This document shows positions 1 to 9,520 of a DNA stretch of 64,000 bases, piece after piece. Each line of letters starts with the position of its first letter. The first letter of the stretch is position 1. A model generated the notes under the pieces. It was not told the origin of the DNA and ran no database searches. It saw only the letters and a program-made list of their open reading frames with translations. The stretch covers positions 156,968-220,967 of the forward strand of contig NZ_JAMHJQ010000003.1 in assembly GCF_023534745.1 (NCBI RefSeq). The letters are read 5' to 3'. Position numbers and translations under genes: made by a program. Source of the DNA: Streptomyces sp. 35G-GA-8 (GTDB lineage Bacteria > Actinomycetota > Actinomycetes > Streptomycetales > Streptomycetaceae).

Positions 1-130
1 GTGTGTCGCGCCCCGGCGTGCGACCTGATGAGGCCCTTACCCGCACGGGAGTTGGGGAGCGCTTCACCGATCCGGCGCTCCGCGCAACTTGCGTCCCCTG
101 ATGCGTCCGGTCGGTTCATACGCCGAACGT

Positions 131-175
131 GCGAGTCGTTCCCGTACGGGGGGCGTCCATACGGGAACGACTCGC
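131..175. terminator. Perfect hairpin downstream of the ClpP gene
   Basis: A 16-base perfect inverted repeat (131-146 and 160-175) encloses a 13-base loop. It begins 18 bases beyond the stop of the leftward clpP gene. There is no T-tract, which is usual for Streptomyces terminators. It could instead be an operator for a gene beyond the window edge. The rest of 1-130 shows nothing I can name. Confidence 0.6.
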
Positions 176-192
176 CGCTCCGGCACCGGAGT

Positions 193-840
193 TCATCGCC
201 CGCCGAACGGGGAACGCGGCGTGTCGAGGGACGTCTTGCGGTTCTGTACGACGTGGTCGAGCAGCCCGTACGCCTTGGCGGCCGGCGCGTCGAAGATGGT
301 GTCCCGCTCGATGTCCTCGGTGATCCGCTCCGTGCTCTGCCCGGTGTGCCGCGCCAGCATGGAGGTGAGCAGGGACCGCAGTCGGAGCATCTCCTTCGCG
401 TGGATGGCCAGATCGGACGGCTGCCCCTGGACCGGCTCCTCGATGGCGGGCTGTTGGAGGACGAGCCGCGCGCCGGGCAGCGCCAACCGCTTGCCCGGCG
501 CCCCGGCGGCCAGCAGTACGGCGGCCGTCGAGGCTGCCTGGCCGAGGCAGATGGTCTCCACGTCGCAGGTGACGATCTGCATCGTGTCGTAGATCGCCGA
601 CATGGCGCTGATCGACCCGCCGGGGGAATTGATGTAGAGCGAGATGTCCTGGTCGGGCGCGGCGTATTCGAGGTGGATGAACTGGGCGATCACATCGTTG
701 GCCGCGGTGTCGTCGACCGGGGTGCCGAGGAAGATGATCCGCTCTTCGAGGAGCTTGGAGTACGGGTCGAGGGTGCGGGTCCCGTTGGACGTCCGCTCGG
801 TGAACTCGGGCAGGACGTAGCGGGCTGACGGACGGTTCAT
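193..840 (-). CDS. clpP: ClpP-family serine protease paralogue with the catalytic His replaced by Gln
   Basis: Proteolytic subunit of the Clp family (S14), 215 aa, a normal length for the family. The nucleophile motif GQAAS places Ser at 104, and the Asp position is Asp180 (ERD). The His expected 25 residues after Ser, in a motif like IHQP, is Gln129 here (LQQP, codon CAA), so the classic Ser-His-Asp triad is incomplete. The N-terminus ([13 protein letters not shown]) resembles the ClpP3 type of Streptomyces, which normally works with a ClpP4 partner; no partner lies downstream within the window. The start is set by a GAGGAG motif in the leader. It may be a structural, ClpR-like subunit or an inactive ring component. 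No AAA+ partner is nearby. Confidence 0.93.
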   Translation of the reverse strand: MNRPSARYVLPEFTERTSNGTRTLDPYSKLLEERIIFLGTPVDDTAANDVIAQFIHLEYAAPDQDISLYINSPGGSISAMSAIYDTMQIVTCDVETICLGQAASTAAVLLAAGAPGKRLALPGARLVLQQPAIEEPVQGQPSDLAIHAKEMLRLRSLLTSMLARHTGQSTERITEDIERDTIFDAPAAKAYGLLDHVVQNRKTSLDTPRSPFGGR

Positions 841-885
841 GGCATGCCTCTCCTCGGACGCGGGCTCACGGCTCTCTGTGAAAAA

Positions 886-900
886 TGTACAGGACGTACA
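886..900. promoter_or_regulatory. Short palindrome in the clpP/antitoxin divergent region
   Basis: TGTAC-AGGAC-GTACA is a 5-base inverted repeat with a 5-base spacer, flanked by A-rich sequence that is unusual in this GC-rich window. It lies 46 bases upstream of clpP. It looks like an operator overlapping a promoter, but the binding protein is unknown. Confidence 0.4.
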
Positions 901-1025
901 GAAAATGGAGACGCGTATGCCTGAAGAGGCACCCGGGTGCGGGGGAGTGCGGCGGTCGCGTACGGCCGTCGTCGGCCTCGGCCGATCGAACCCTCGCGAT
1001 GCGGTGCCCTCTTAAGCTGGGGAGC

Positions 1026-1340
1026 ATGGCCTACGAGATTCCGGTGACCCAAGCCCGGGCAGAGCTCGCCGATCTGATCAACCGCGTGGTCTACGGCGGT
1101 GAGCGCGTGGTGGTGACCCGGCACGGGAAGCCGCTGGTCGCGCTGGTCTCCGCCGCCGACCTGGAACGGCTCGAAAGCGAGCCGGACGCGGCCGAGGAGC
1201 AGGTGATCAGCTCGGTCTCGGCCATCCGGCCCGTACCGTCCGTTCCCGGTGAGCGGCGGCGGTTCGGGATCGCGGCGGAGCATCGGCCCGAGCACCATGG
1301 CCCGGACGGCGGTGACCGGCCTCCGGGCCATGGCGGGTGA
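1026..1340 (+). CDS. Phd/YefM-family antitoxin, orphan
   Basis: This protein of 104 aa starts at the ATG preceded by GGGGAG. Residues 1-60 match the Phd/YefM fold: MAYEIPVTQARAELADLINR followed by a V..TRHGKPLVALVSAADLERLE segment. In this family the N-terminus binds operator DNA and the C-terminus neutralises a toxin (Doc or RelE/YoeB types). The tail after about residue 65 is low in complexity and rich in Pro, Gly and His. No toxin gene lies on either side: the next gene is a convergent membrane protein and the previous one is the divergent clpP. It may be an orphan antitoxin or a simple DNA-binding regulator. Confidence 0.8.
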   Translation: MAYEIPVTQARAELADLINRVVYGGERVVVTRHGKPLVALVSAADLERLESEPDAAEEQVISSVSAIRPVPSVPGERRRFGIAAEHRPEHHGPDGGDRPPGHGG

Positions 1341-1357
1341 TGCCACCGCTCCGGGTC

Positions 1358-2362
1358 TCAGCCGGCCGGTGCGGGTTCGGTGTCGGCCCTGTTCGGCGCC
1401 GGGGCGGTCACCGGCCGTCGGCTCCGGCCGGTCACGAGCAGCGCGGCCACTCCGAGCGCGGCCCAGAGCGTGAGGGTGAGGAGCGGGGTCCCGGCGGCGG
1501 CCCCGTCGAAGAAGGCGACCGAGCGGAGCAGTGAGCCACCGGCGCCCGGCGGCAGCCACTGACCGAGCGGACCGGCGGGTTCCGGCAGCAGCTCGGGCGC
1601 GCTCGTCACCCCCGCGAAGGAGTTGCCGAGGAGCACCATCGTCAGACCCCCGAGGGCCAGGCCGGCCCGGCCGAGGAGCGCCGCGAGCCCGGCGATCCCC
1701 GCGCTGATGGCCAGGACGGTCAGCCCGATCGCCCCGGCCTCCGTCCACCAGTCACCGGTGAGCACCCCCAGCCAGCTGTGCGCCAGCGCGGTGGCGGTGA
1801 TCCCCACCAGTGCCGAGGCGCCGATCAGGGTGATCGCCGCGCGTGTCCCGCGCAGTCCCAGCAGGGTCACGACCGCGCCGCCGCCGACCCCCGCCAGCGC
1901 CATCGGCAGGATGCTGGCCCCCAGCGCGCTCCCGCGCGGATCCGCGGGGGCCGCCGCGACGACATCGGTGACCGGTACCCGGGTGCCCGCCGGTGCCTGG
2001 GCCGTCACCGCCTCGGTGAGCAGCTGGGCCACCATCGGGCTCGCCGCCGTGGCCGTCAGCAGATGTGGCCCCTGCGGGGTGACGACGACGGCTCCGTATA
2101 CGACCCGGTCCTCGATCGCCCGGCGGGCGGCGGCCTCGTCGGGGTAGCGATGCGGCGCGAAGGCCCCCTCGCGCTCCGCGAACCGCTGCGCCACCTGGTC
2201 CGCCGCGGCGGCCGGTCCTGCGATCCCCACCGGCAGGTCGCGTGGCGCGATCCGGGCGGCGGGCCAGGCGAAGGCCCAGAGCGCGACGGCCACCGCGACG
2301 GGTATCAGGATGATCACCGCGATCATGCGCCGGGGCGTCTGATCTCTTGCTGTGCCGGACAT
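1358..2362 (-). CDS. Multi-pass membrane protein, ABC-2-permease-like
   Basis: Membrane protein of 334 aa. One transmembrane segment lies near residues 13-32, followed by an extracytoplasmic domain of about 130 residues and then about five closely spaced hydrophobic segments, ending in a Pro/Ala-rich tail. This layout resembles YhgE/ABC-2-type permease-like proteins, often linked to export or envelope stress. The ATG is chosen because GAGGAG stands 6 bases before it; a TTG 21 bases upstream has no such site. It is divergent from a TetR gene with repeated operator-like sequences between them, so it is probably the repressor's target and may export a toxic compound. No ATPase partner is adjacent. 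The substrate is unknown. Confidence 0.8.
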   Translation of the reverse strand: MSGTARDQTPRRMIAVIILIPVAVAVALWAFAWPAARIAPRDLPVGIAGPAAAADQVAQRFAEREGAFAPHRYPDEAAARRAIEDRVVYGAVVVTPQGPHLLTATAASPMVAQLLTEAVTAQAPAGTRVPVTDVVAAAPADPRGSALGASILPMALAGVGGGAVVTLLGLRGTRAAITLIGASALVGITATALAHSWLGVLTGDWWTEAGAIGLTVLAISAGIAGLAALLGRAGLALGGLTMVLLGNSFAGVTSAPELLPEPAGPLGQWLPPGAGGSLLRSVAFFDGAAAGTPLLTLTLWAALGVAALLVTGRSRRPVTAPAPNRADTEPAPAG

Positions 2363-2385
2363 GCGGCTCCTCGGTCTGATCAAAA

Positions 2386-2461
2386 AGAAGGATCGTTCGT
2401 TCTGAGTACGGCGCCACTGTGCGGAAGGGGGCGGCGCTTGTCAAGAAGGAATGTTCGTTTT
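2386..2461. promoter_or_regulatory. Two direct operator-like repeats between membrane protein and TetR gene
   Basis: Two 18-base copies share AGAAGGA..GTTCGTT (2386-2403 and 2444-2461; 15 of 18 bases identical), spaced 58 bases start to start. One sits near each divergent start codon. GAAC/GTTC arms are typical of TetR-family sites. They probably let the 2473-3093 regulator control both genes. Confidence 0.6.
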
Positions 2462-2472
2462 ACCTTGACGGC

Positions 2473-3093
2473 ATGGCTCGTGTATCCCAGGAACATCTCG
2501 ACGCCCGCCGCCGCCAGATCCTCGACGGCGCGGCGCGCTGCTTCGCGCGCAATGGCTTCCACGCCACGTCGATGCAGGATGTCCTGCGCGAGGTCGATCT
2601 CTCCGCCGGCGCCGTCTACCGGTACTTCGGCGGCAAGGAGGAGCTGATCGCGGCGATCGTCACCGAAGCGCTCGACGACGTCCAGGGCTCGTTCGAGGAA
2701 GCGGCGCTCCAGCGGCCCCCCGAGCCCCCGGACGTGCTGATCGCCGGGGTGATGGAGCGGGTGCTCGCGGGGCGCGGCATGTGGCACGGCAAGGACGGCT
2801 TTGCCCGGCTCCTCATACAGGTGTGGACCGAGACGCTGCGCAACGACAAGCTCGCGGCGCTGATGCGGGAGGGCTACGGCAGGGTGCGCGAGGCGTGGAT
2901 CAAGGTGGTCGAGGCGTACCAGGAGGCGGGTCTGATGCGCGCGGACATCCCCGCGTCCGATGTCGCACGGACCATGATCGCGGCGGCCCAGGGGTTCGCC
3001 GCGCAGCAGGCGCTCTTCGGTGAAGTGCCCATCGAGGTGCTGCGGAACGGGTTGCGTGGCCTGATGTCCATGGGTGAGCAAAAGATCAGTTAA
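2473..3093 (+). CDS. TetR/AcrR-family transcriptional regulator
   Basis: This 206-aa protein has an N-terminal TetR helix-turn-helix at about residues 13-60 (ILDGAARCFARNGFHATSMQ, then SAGAVYRYFGGKEEL) and an all-helical ligand domain after it. The ATG start puts the family N-terminus MARVSQEHLDARRRQIL in its usual place. It is divergent from the membrane protein at 1358-2362 and most likely represses that gene and itself through the two 18-base repeats between them. Nothing in the sequence identifies the ligand. Confidence 0.92.
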   Translation: MARVSQEHLDARRRQILDGAARCFARNGFHATSMQDVLREVDLSAGAVYRYFGGKEELIAAIVTEALDDVQGSFEEAALQRPPEPPDVLIAGVMERVLAGRGMWHGKDGFARLLIQVWTETLRNDKLAALMREGYGRVREAWIKVVEAYQEAGLMRADIPASDVARTMIAAAQGFAAQQALFGEVPIEVLRNGLRGLMSMGEQKIS

Positions 3094-3153
3094 CGCGTTG
3101 GAAAAACTTCCGCCCTAACGTGCGATGCCTGGCCCCGAACACCCCGATGATAG

Positions 3154-3170
3154 TTCAACAGAGTGTTGAA
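3154..3170. promoter_or_regulatory. Perfect palindrome upstream of the urease operon
   Basis: TTCAACA-GAG-TGTTGAA is a 7-base perfect inverted repeat 60 bases before ureA, in the only non-coding gap (3094-3229) ahead of the operon. It is a candidate operator for urease control. I cannot assign it to nitrogen (GlnR) or nickel (Nur) control from its sequence. Confidence 0.45.
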
Positions 3171-3229
3171 GTTGGCTGAGGTTCCGCTGCGCCCGGCCGT
3201 CACCGGGCCGGAGACGATGAGGTGGAAGC

Positions 3230-3532
3230 GTGCAACTGACCCCGCACGAGCAGGAACGCCTGCTCATCCATGTGGCCGCGGACGTGGCGGCCAGGCGCAG
3301 GGAGCGCGGACTGCGGCTCAACCATCCCGAGGCGGTCGCCCTGATCACCTCGCACATCCTCGAAGGCGCCAGGGACGGCCGTACCGTCGCCGAACTCATG
3401 GCCTCGGGACGCGAGGTGCTCGGCCGGGACGATGTCATGGAAGGCATCCCCGAGATGATCCACGACGTCCAGGTGGAGGCCACCTTCCCGGACGGTACGA
3501 AGCTGGTCACCGTCCATGACCCGATCGTCTGA
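3230..3532 (+). CDS. ureA: Urease subunit gamma
   Basis: Smallest subunit of urease, which hydrolyses urea to ammonia and carbamate in the cytoplasm. The 100-aa length and sequence are standard: [20 protein letters not shown] at the N-terminus, [11 protein letters not shown], and [20 protein letters not shown] near the C-terminus. The start is GTG with AGGTGG before it. It is the first gene of ureABCFGD and the next gene follows after 16 bases. Confidence 0.98.
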   Translation: MQLTPHEQERLLIHVAADVAARRRERGLRLNHPEAVALITSHILEGARDGRTVAELMASGREVLGRDDVMEGIPEMIHDVQVEATFPDGTKLVTVHDPIV

Positions 3533-3548
3533 CGGGGGAACGCGGCCG

Positions 3549-3860
3549 ATGATTCCCGGAGAGATCCTGTACGCCGACGGTCCGATCGCACTCAACGAGG
3601 GCCGCGAGGTCACCGCGCTGACCGTACTCAACACCGCCGACCGGCCCGTCCAGGTCGGCTCCCACTATCACTTCGCCGAGGCCAACCCGGGGCTGGAGTT
3701 CGACCGGGCCGCCGCGCGCGGCAAGCGGCTGCACATCGCCGCCGGCACCGCCGTGCGCTTCGAACCCGGCATCCCCGTCGATGTCGTACTCGTACCCCTC
3801 ACCGGTCTGCGCGTCGTGCCCGGCCTGCGGGGAGAGACCGGAGGTCCCCTCGATGACTGA
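3549..3860 (+). CDS. ureB: Urease subunit beta
   Basis: Structural beta subunit of urease, 103 aa, beginning [20 protein letters not shown]. It contains the family motif [12 protein letters not shown] and ends with the [12 protein letters not shown] strand. The ATG follows a GGGGGAACG stretch in the gap after ureA. Its 3' end overlaps the ureC start by 8 bases (ATGACTGA), which suggests translational coupling. It packs with UreA and UreC into the (UreABC)3 holoenzyme. Confidence 0.98.
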   Translation: MIPGEILYADGPIALNEGREVTALTVLNTADRPVQVGSHYHFAEANPGLEFDRAAARGKRLHIAAGTAVRFEPGIPVDVVLVPLTGLRVVPGLRGETGGPLDD

Positions 3861-5574
3861 GCTGTCCCGCGCCGGATACGCCGATCTGTTCGGTCCCACC
3901 ACCGGCGACCGGATCCGGCTCGCCGACACCGATCTGCTCGTCGAGATCGAGGAGGACCGCTCCGGCGGGCCGGGACTCGCCGGGGACGAGGCGGTGTTCG
4001 GCGGCGGCAAGGTGATCCGCGAGTCGATGGGCCAGTCCCGTACCACCCGGGCCGAGGGCGCGCCCGACACCGTGATCACCGGCGCTCTGATCATCGACCA
4101 CTGGGGCGTCGTCAAGGCCGACATCGGCATACGGGACGGCCGGATCACCGGAATCGGCAAGGCCGGCAACCCCGACACCATGGACGGCGTCCACCCCGAG
4201 CTGGTCATCGGGCCCGAGACCGAGGTCATCGCGGGCAACGGAAAGATCGTCACCGCCGGTGCGATCGACGCGCATGTCCACTTCATCTCGCCGACCGTCG
4301 TCGAACAGGCGCTGGTGAGCGGAGTCACCACGCTTGTGGGAGGCGGCACCGGACCGGCCGAGGGGACGAAGGCCACCACCGTCACCCCCGGAGCCTGGCA
4401 TCTCGCGCGGATGTTCGAGGCGCTGGAGGCCTTTCCCGTCAATATCGGGCTGCTCGGCAAGGGCAACACGATGTCCCAGGACTCGATGCGCGCCCAACTG
4501 CGCGGCGGAGCACTGGGGTTCAAGATCCACGAGGACTGGGGCGCCACCCCCGCAGTGATCGACGCGTGTCTTCGGGTGTGCGAGGAGTCCGGGGCCCAAC
4601 TCGCCATCCACACCGATACGTTGAACGAGGCGGGCTTCGTCGGCGACACGCTCGCCGCCATCGCGGGCCGCACCATTCACGCGTACCACACCGAGGGCGC
4701 GGGCGGCGGGCACGCCCCCGACATCATCACCGTGGTCGGCGAGCCGTACGTACTGCCCAGCTCCACCAACCCGACCCGGCCGCACACCGTCAACACCATC
4801 GAGGAACACCTCGACATGCTGATGGTCTGCCACCATCTCAACCCGGCCGTGCCCGAGGATCTCGCCTTCGCGGAGTCCCGGATCCGGCCCTCCACCATCG
4901 CGGCCGAGGACATCCTGCACGACCTGGGAGCTATCTCGATCATCTCCTCCGACGCCCAGGCCATGGGACGGGTCGGTGAGGTGATCACGCGCACCTGGCA
5001 GACCGCGCATGTGATGAAGAAGCGCCGCGGCGCACTGCCCGGCGATGGTCGCGCGGACAACCACCGTGTCCGACGCTATGTCGCCAAATACACCATCAAC
5101 CCGGCGGTCGCGCAGGGACTCGACCGGGAGATCGGCTCCGTCGAGACCGGCAAACTCGCCGATCTAGTGCTCTGGGACCCGGCCTTCTTCGGTGTCAAGC
5201 CGCAGCTCGTCCTCAAGGGCGGACAGATCGCCTACGCGCAGATGGGCGACGCCAACGCCTCCATCCCCACCCCGCAACCGGTGCTGCCCCGGCCGATGTT
5301 CGGCGCGCTGGGCCGCGCCGCCGCGACGGGCTCGGTCAACTTCGTCGCGCGGGCGGCGATCGAGGACGGGCTGCCCGGACGTCTCGGCCTGGCGAAGAGG
5401 TTCGAGGCGATCGGCAACACCCGGGGGGTCACCAAGGCGGACATGCGGGAGAACGACGCACTGCCGCGCGTCGAGGTCGATGCCGACACCTTCACGGTCA
5501 CCATCGACGGCGAGCCGGTGGAACCCGCGCCCGCCGCCGAACTCCCGCTGGCCCAGCGTTACTTCCTGTTCTGA
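3853..5574 (+). CDS. ureC: Urease subunit alpha (catalytic)
   Basis: Catalytic nickel subunit of urease, 573 aa. Visible active-site features are the HVH nickel ligands His141/His143, the Lys224 to be carbamylated (GFKIHEDWG), His253 and His279 as further ligand or substrate residues, and the mobile flap with Cys326 and His327/328 ([10 protein letters not shown]). The SSDAQAMGR motif carries the Asp ligand. All key residues are present, so an active enzyme is expected once nickel is inserted by UreDFG. It overlaps ureB by 8 bases and ureF by 1 base. Compared with common UreC, the region around residues 32-48 ([20 protein letters not shown]) is standard for actinomycetes. Confidence 0.99.
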   Translation: MTELSRAGYADLFGPTTGDRIRLADTDLLVEIEEDRSGGPGLAGDEAVFGGGKVIRESMGQSRTTRAEGAPDTVITGALIIDHWGVVKADIGIRDGRITGIGKAGNPDTMDGVHPELVIGPETEVIAGNGKIVTAGAIDAHVHFISPTVVEQALVSGVTTLVGGGTGPAEGTKATTVTPGAWHLARMFEALEAFPVNIGLLGKGNTMSQDSMRAQLRGGALGFKIHEDWGATPAVIDACLRVCEESGAQLAIHTDTLNEAGFVGDTLAAIAGRTIHAYHTEGAGGGHAPDIITVVGEPYVLPSSTNPTRPHTVNTIEEHLDMLMVCHHLNPAVPEDLAFAESRIRPSTIAAEDILHDLGAISIISSDAQAMGRVGEVITRTWQTAHVMKKRRGALPGDGRADNHRVRRYVAKYTINPAVAQGLDREIGSVETGKLADLVLWDPAFFGVKPQLVLKGGQIAYAQMGDANASIPTPQPVLPRPMFGALGRAAATGSVNFVARAAIEDGLPGRLGLAKRFEAIGNTRGVTKADMRENDALPRVEVDADTFTVTIDGEPVEPAPAAELPLAQRYFLF

Positions 5575-6248
5575 TGAACCGCGCCGCACTGCTCGTGCTC
5601 GCCGACGGCCGGTTCCCCGCGGGTGGCCACGCCCACTCCGGCGGGGCCGAACCGGCCGTCAGGGCGGGGCGGATCCATGACGCCCCCAGCCTGGCCGCGT
5701 TCTGCCGGGGCCGGCTGAACACCGTCGGACTGACCGCGGCGGCCCTCGCCGCCGCGGCGGCCGGGGGCCTCGACCCGCTGGAGCTCGACGAGGCCGCCGA
5801 CGCCCGTACGCCCTCACCCGCGCTCCGGGCGACCGCGCGCAAGCTCGGCAGGCAACTGATGCGGGCCGCCCGCGCCACCTGGCCCAGCGGTGAACTGGAC
5901 GCGCTCGCCGCCGCCCGGCCGCGCGGCGCGCACCAGCCGGTCGTCCTCGGTCTCACCGCCCGGTCCGCCGGGCTCGCCCCCGAGGACGCCGCGTACTGCG
6001 CGGGGTACGAAACGGTCAGCGGCCCCGCGACCGCGGCCGTACGGCTGCTGAGCCTCGACCCCTTCGAGGCCACCGCCGTCCTCGCCCGTCTCGCGCCCGA
6101 ACTCGACCGGATCGCCGAGCGGGCCGCCGAGCTGGCGGCGCGGGCCGCGCGGGACGGTCTCGACGCGCTGCCCGCCGCTTCCGCCCCGCTGCTCGACATC
6201 ACCGCGGAGGCGCATGCGGGGTGGCCGGTGCGGCTGTTCGCCTCGTGA
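5574..6248 (+). CDS. ureF: Urease accessory protein UreF
   Basis: Helical maturation factor of 224 aa that bridges UreD and UreG and acts as a fidelity gate during nickel insertion. The N-terminal LLVLADGRFPAGGHAHSGG is the family's LSDxxxPxGxFxHSxG motif. The sequence is extremely rich in Ala and Arg. Its ATG overlaps the ureC stop (TGATG), indicating coupling. The protein is otherwise poorly conserved, and its position between ureC and ureG supports the call. Confidence 0.95.
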   Translation: MNRAALLVLADGRFPAGGHAHSGGAEPAVRAGRIHDAPSLAAFCRGRLNTVGLTAAALAAAAAGGLDPLELDEAADARTPSPALRATARKLGRQLMRAARATWPSGELDALAAARPRGAHQPVVLGLTARSAGLAPEDAAYCAGYETVSGPATAAVRLLSLDPFEATAVLARLAPELDRIAERAAELAARAARDGLDALPAASAPLLDITAEAHAGWPVRLFAS

Positions 6249-6302
6249 CGGACCAGACATCTCGCCTCCGCTTCCCGTACCGCCCCGAACAGGAGCCGCA
6301 CC

Positions 6303-6976
<674 letters not shown>

Positions 6977-6980
<4 letters not shown>

Positions 6981-7738
6981 GCGTCCACGCCACCGCCCGT
7001 ATCGTCGCCACCCGGGCGGGACTGCCCGTACTGACCGGTGAGGGACCGCTGGCCCCGCGCCGCACCCGGGCCACCGGGGCGGGCGCCCGGGTCACCGTCG
7101 TCGGCGCCATGAGCGCACCGCTCGGCGGCGACCGGCTCGCGATCGAGGCCGAGGTACGGGACGGCGCGCGGCTCACCGTGGACGCGGCGGCGGCGACCGT
7201 CGCCCTGCCGGGGCGCACGGCCGAACCCGCCCACTACGACGTGCGGCTGACCGTGGGGGAGGGCGGTGAGCTGCACTGGCTTCCGGAGCAGCTCATCTCG
7301 GCGTACGGCAGCGATCTGCGGATGCGTACCCGCGTCGAACTCGCCGCCACCGCCCGGCTGGTGCTGCGCGACGAGCAGATCCTCGGCCGGCACGGCGAGG
7401 GGCCCGGCACGCTGCTGACCCGGCTCACCGTCCACCGCGCCGGACGCCCGCTGCTCGACCAGGAACTCGCCCACGGACCCGGCGCGGCCGGCGGCTGGGA
7501 CGGCGGAGCGGTCCTCGGCGGCTATCCGGCCGTCGGTCAACTCCTGCTCGTGGCACCGGAGTTCGAGGAGAAGCCGAGGGCGCCGCGGCTGCTGGGCGAC
7601 ACCGCCGTACTCACCCCGCTCGCCGGACCCGGGGCGCTCGTCACGGCGGTCGCCCCGGACGCCCTGCGGCTGCGGCGGCTCCTGGACGAGGTGCTGCGCG
7701 ACCACCTGAACCACGGATCCTTCGCCGCGTACCGCTGA
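6977..7738 (+). CDS. ureD: Urease accessory protein UreD (UreH)
   Basis: Maturation chaperone of 253 aa that binds apo-urease first and recruits UreF and UreG. Its start overlaps the ureG stop by ATGA. Family features are the [16 protein letters not shown] N-terminal strand, the [15 protein letters not shown] motif and [22 protein letters not shown] across the middle. It closes the operon; tap follows after 141 bases and probably has its own promoter. Confidence 0.95.
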
Positions 7739-7879
7739 GCGGGACAGCGCGTACCGGTTATTGGTTCGGTAAAGAAATGGCCGGGTGGCCTGTTCTCAGC
7801 GACCACACAGACGAAAGGATCCCGGGAACGAATCGAACGCGTTGCCGCAGGCGGCGCACCACTGAGGGGGAGGTTCCAC

Positions 7880-9457
7880 TTGAGACGCACCGCAGTGCTC
7901 GGCTCGGCCGGCACGCTGCTCACGGGAACGCTCATAGCGGGCGCGATAGCCGCCCCGGCGGCCACCGCCGACGGCCGCCACCAGGGCGACCCGGCGGCGT
8001 ACGGCGCCACGGTCGCCGCCGAGCGGGCCGCGAAGAAGGGCATCGACTGGCAGGACTGCCCGGCTGACTGGGCACTGGAAAAGCCCATCCAGTGCGGCTG
8101 GGTGAGCGTCCCGCTCGACTACGCGAAGCCCAACGGCCGGCAGATCAAGATCGCCGTCGACCGGATCGGCAACACCGGCACCCAGCAGGAGCGCCAGGGT
8201 TCCCTGGTCTACAACCCGGGCGGTCCCGGCGGCTCCGGCATGGCCTTCCCGCGCCGCGTCGTCACCAAGAACGCCATCTGGGCCGACGCCGCGAAGGCCT
8301 ACGACTTCGTCGGGTTCGACCCGCGCGGAGTGGGCCACTCGACGCCCATCTCCTGCGTCGACCCGCAGGAGTTCGTCAAGGCGCCGAAGCTGGACCCCGT
8401 CCCCGACAGCGAGGCCGACAAGCGCGCACAGCGCAAGCTGGCCGCCGAGTACGCGGACGGCTGCCAGGAGCGCAGCGGCTGGATGCTGCCGCACATGACG
8501 ACGCCCAACACCGCGCGCGACCTGGATGTCATCCGGGCGGCGCTCGGCGACAAGAAGCTCAACTACGTCGGCGTCTCGTACGGCACCTACCTCGGCGCGG
8601 TCTACGGCACGCTCTTCCCGTCGCATGTGCGCCGCATGGTCGTCGACAGTGTGGTCAACCCGTCGAAGGAGAAGATCTGGTACCAGGCCAACCTGGACCA
8701 GGACGTCGCCTTCGAAACCCGCTTCCAGGACTGGATGGCGTGGGTCGCCAAGAACGACGCGTCCTTCCACATCGGGACCACCGTCGCCCAGGTCGAGAAG
8801 CAGTGGGAGACCCTTCGCGCCACCGCGAAGAAGAACCCCATCGGCGGCGTGGTGGGACCGGCCGAACTGCTCAGCCTGTTCCAGAGCGCTCCGTACTACG
8901 ACTCCAGCTGGGTCCCCGTCGCCTCGGTCTGGAGCAAGTACCTCGCCGGTGACACGCAGGCGCTGATCGACGCGGCCGCCCCCGACATGACGGACACGGT
9001 GGGCAACGCCAAGTCCGAGAACGGCAACGCGGTCTACACCGCCGTCGAGTGCGCCGACGCCAAGTGGCCGACGAGCTGGCGGCAGTGGGACCGGGACAAC
9101 ACCCGGCTCCACCGCGACCACCCGTTCCTCACCTGGTCCAACGCCTGGATGAACCTGCCGTGCGCCACCTGGGGCAGCAAGCAGGGGACCCCGGTGGAGG
9201 TCAAGACCGGCAAGGGGCTGCCGCCGGTGCTGATCACGCAGTCCACGCGGGACGCCGCCACGCCGTACGCGGGCGCCGTCGAGCTGCACAAGCGCTTCAA
9301 GGGATCGCGTCTGATCACCGAGCGCGACGCCGGTTCGCACGGCATCACCAATGTGCTGAACCCGTGCATCAACGACCGGGTGGAGGCCTATCTGCTGACG
9401 GGGGCGCTGGACAGCGCCGATGTGACGTGCGCTCCGCACGCCACGCCCAAGCCGTAG
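7880..9457 (+). CDS. tap: Secreted tripeptidyl aminopeptidase (S33 family)
   Basis: Secreted serine exopeptidase of 525 aa that releases N-terminal tripeptides, as described for Tap of S. lividans. The signal peptide runs over residues 1-30 and is followed by a propeptide-like region. The alpha/beta-hydrolase oxyanion segment is YNPGGPGGSGMAF. The nucleophile is Ser233 in GVSYGTYLG; Asp458 (TRDAATPY) and His487 (GSHGITN) complete the triad. The start is TTG, 6 bases after GGGAGG. From memory, S. coelicolor also has tap beside the urease operon, so this is conserved context rather than a functional link. Several cysteine pairs (near PADW, ECADAKWP and NLPCATW) fit an extracellular protein. Confidence 0.95.
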   Translation: MRRTAVLGSAGTLLTGTLIAGAIAAPAATADGRHQGDPAAYGATVAAERAAKKGIDWQDCPADWALEKPIQCGWVSVPLDYAKPNGRQIKIAVDRIGNTGTQQERQGSLVYNPGGPGGSGMAFPRRVVTKNAIWADAAKAYDFVGFDPRGVGHSTPISCVDPQEFVKAPKLDPVPDSEADKRAQRKLAAEYADGCQERSGWMLPHMTTPNTARDLDVIRAALGDKKLNYVGVSYGTYLGAVYGTLFPSHVRRMVVDSVVNPSKEKIWYQANLDQDVAFETRFQDWMAWVAKNDASFHIGTTVAQVEKQWETLRATAKKNPIGGVVGPAELLSLFQSAPYYDSSWVPVASVWSKYLAGDTQALIDAAAPDMTDTVGNAKSENGNAVYTAVECADAKWPTSWRQWDRDNTRLHRDHPFLTWSNAWMNLPCATWGSKQGTPVEVKTGKGLPPVLITQSTRDAATPYAGAVELHKRFKGSRLITERDAGSHGITNVLNPCINDRVEAYLLTGALDSADVTCAPHATPKP

Positions 9458-9471
9458 GACCCGGGGCATGA

Positions 9472-9507
9472 GGACGGGGGTGACCGGTACGCCGGTCGCC
9501 CCCGTCC
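9472..9507. terminator. Bidirectional terminator between tap and epimerase
   Basis: Inverted repeat with 16-base arms (9472-9487 and 9492-9507, one mismatch) around a TACG loop, between two convergent genes. Confidence 0.75.
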
Positions 9508-9520
9508 ACCGTTTCAGGCC

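Noticed and set aside
7796-9469. A 557-codon open frame antisense to tap
   Set aside because: Shadow of a well-supported secreted peptidase; no domain or ribosome site.
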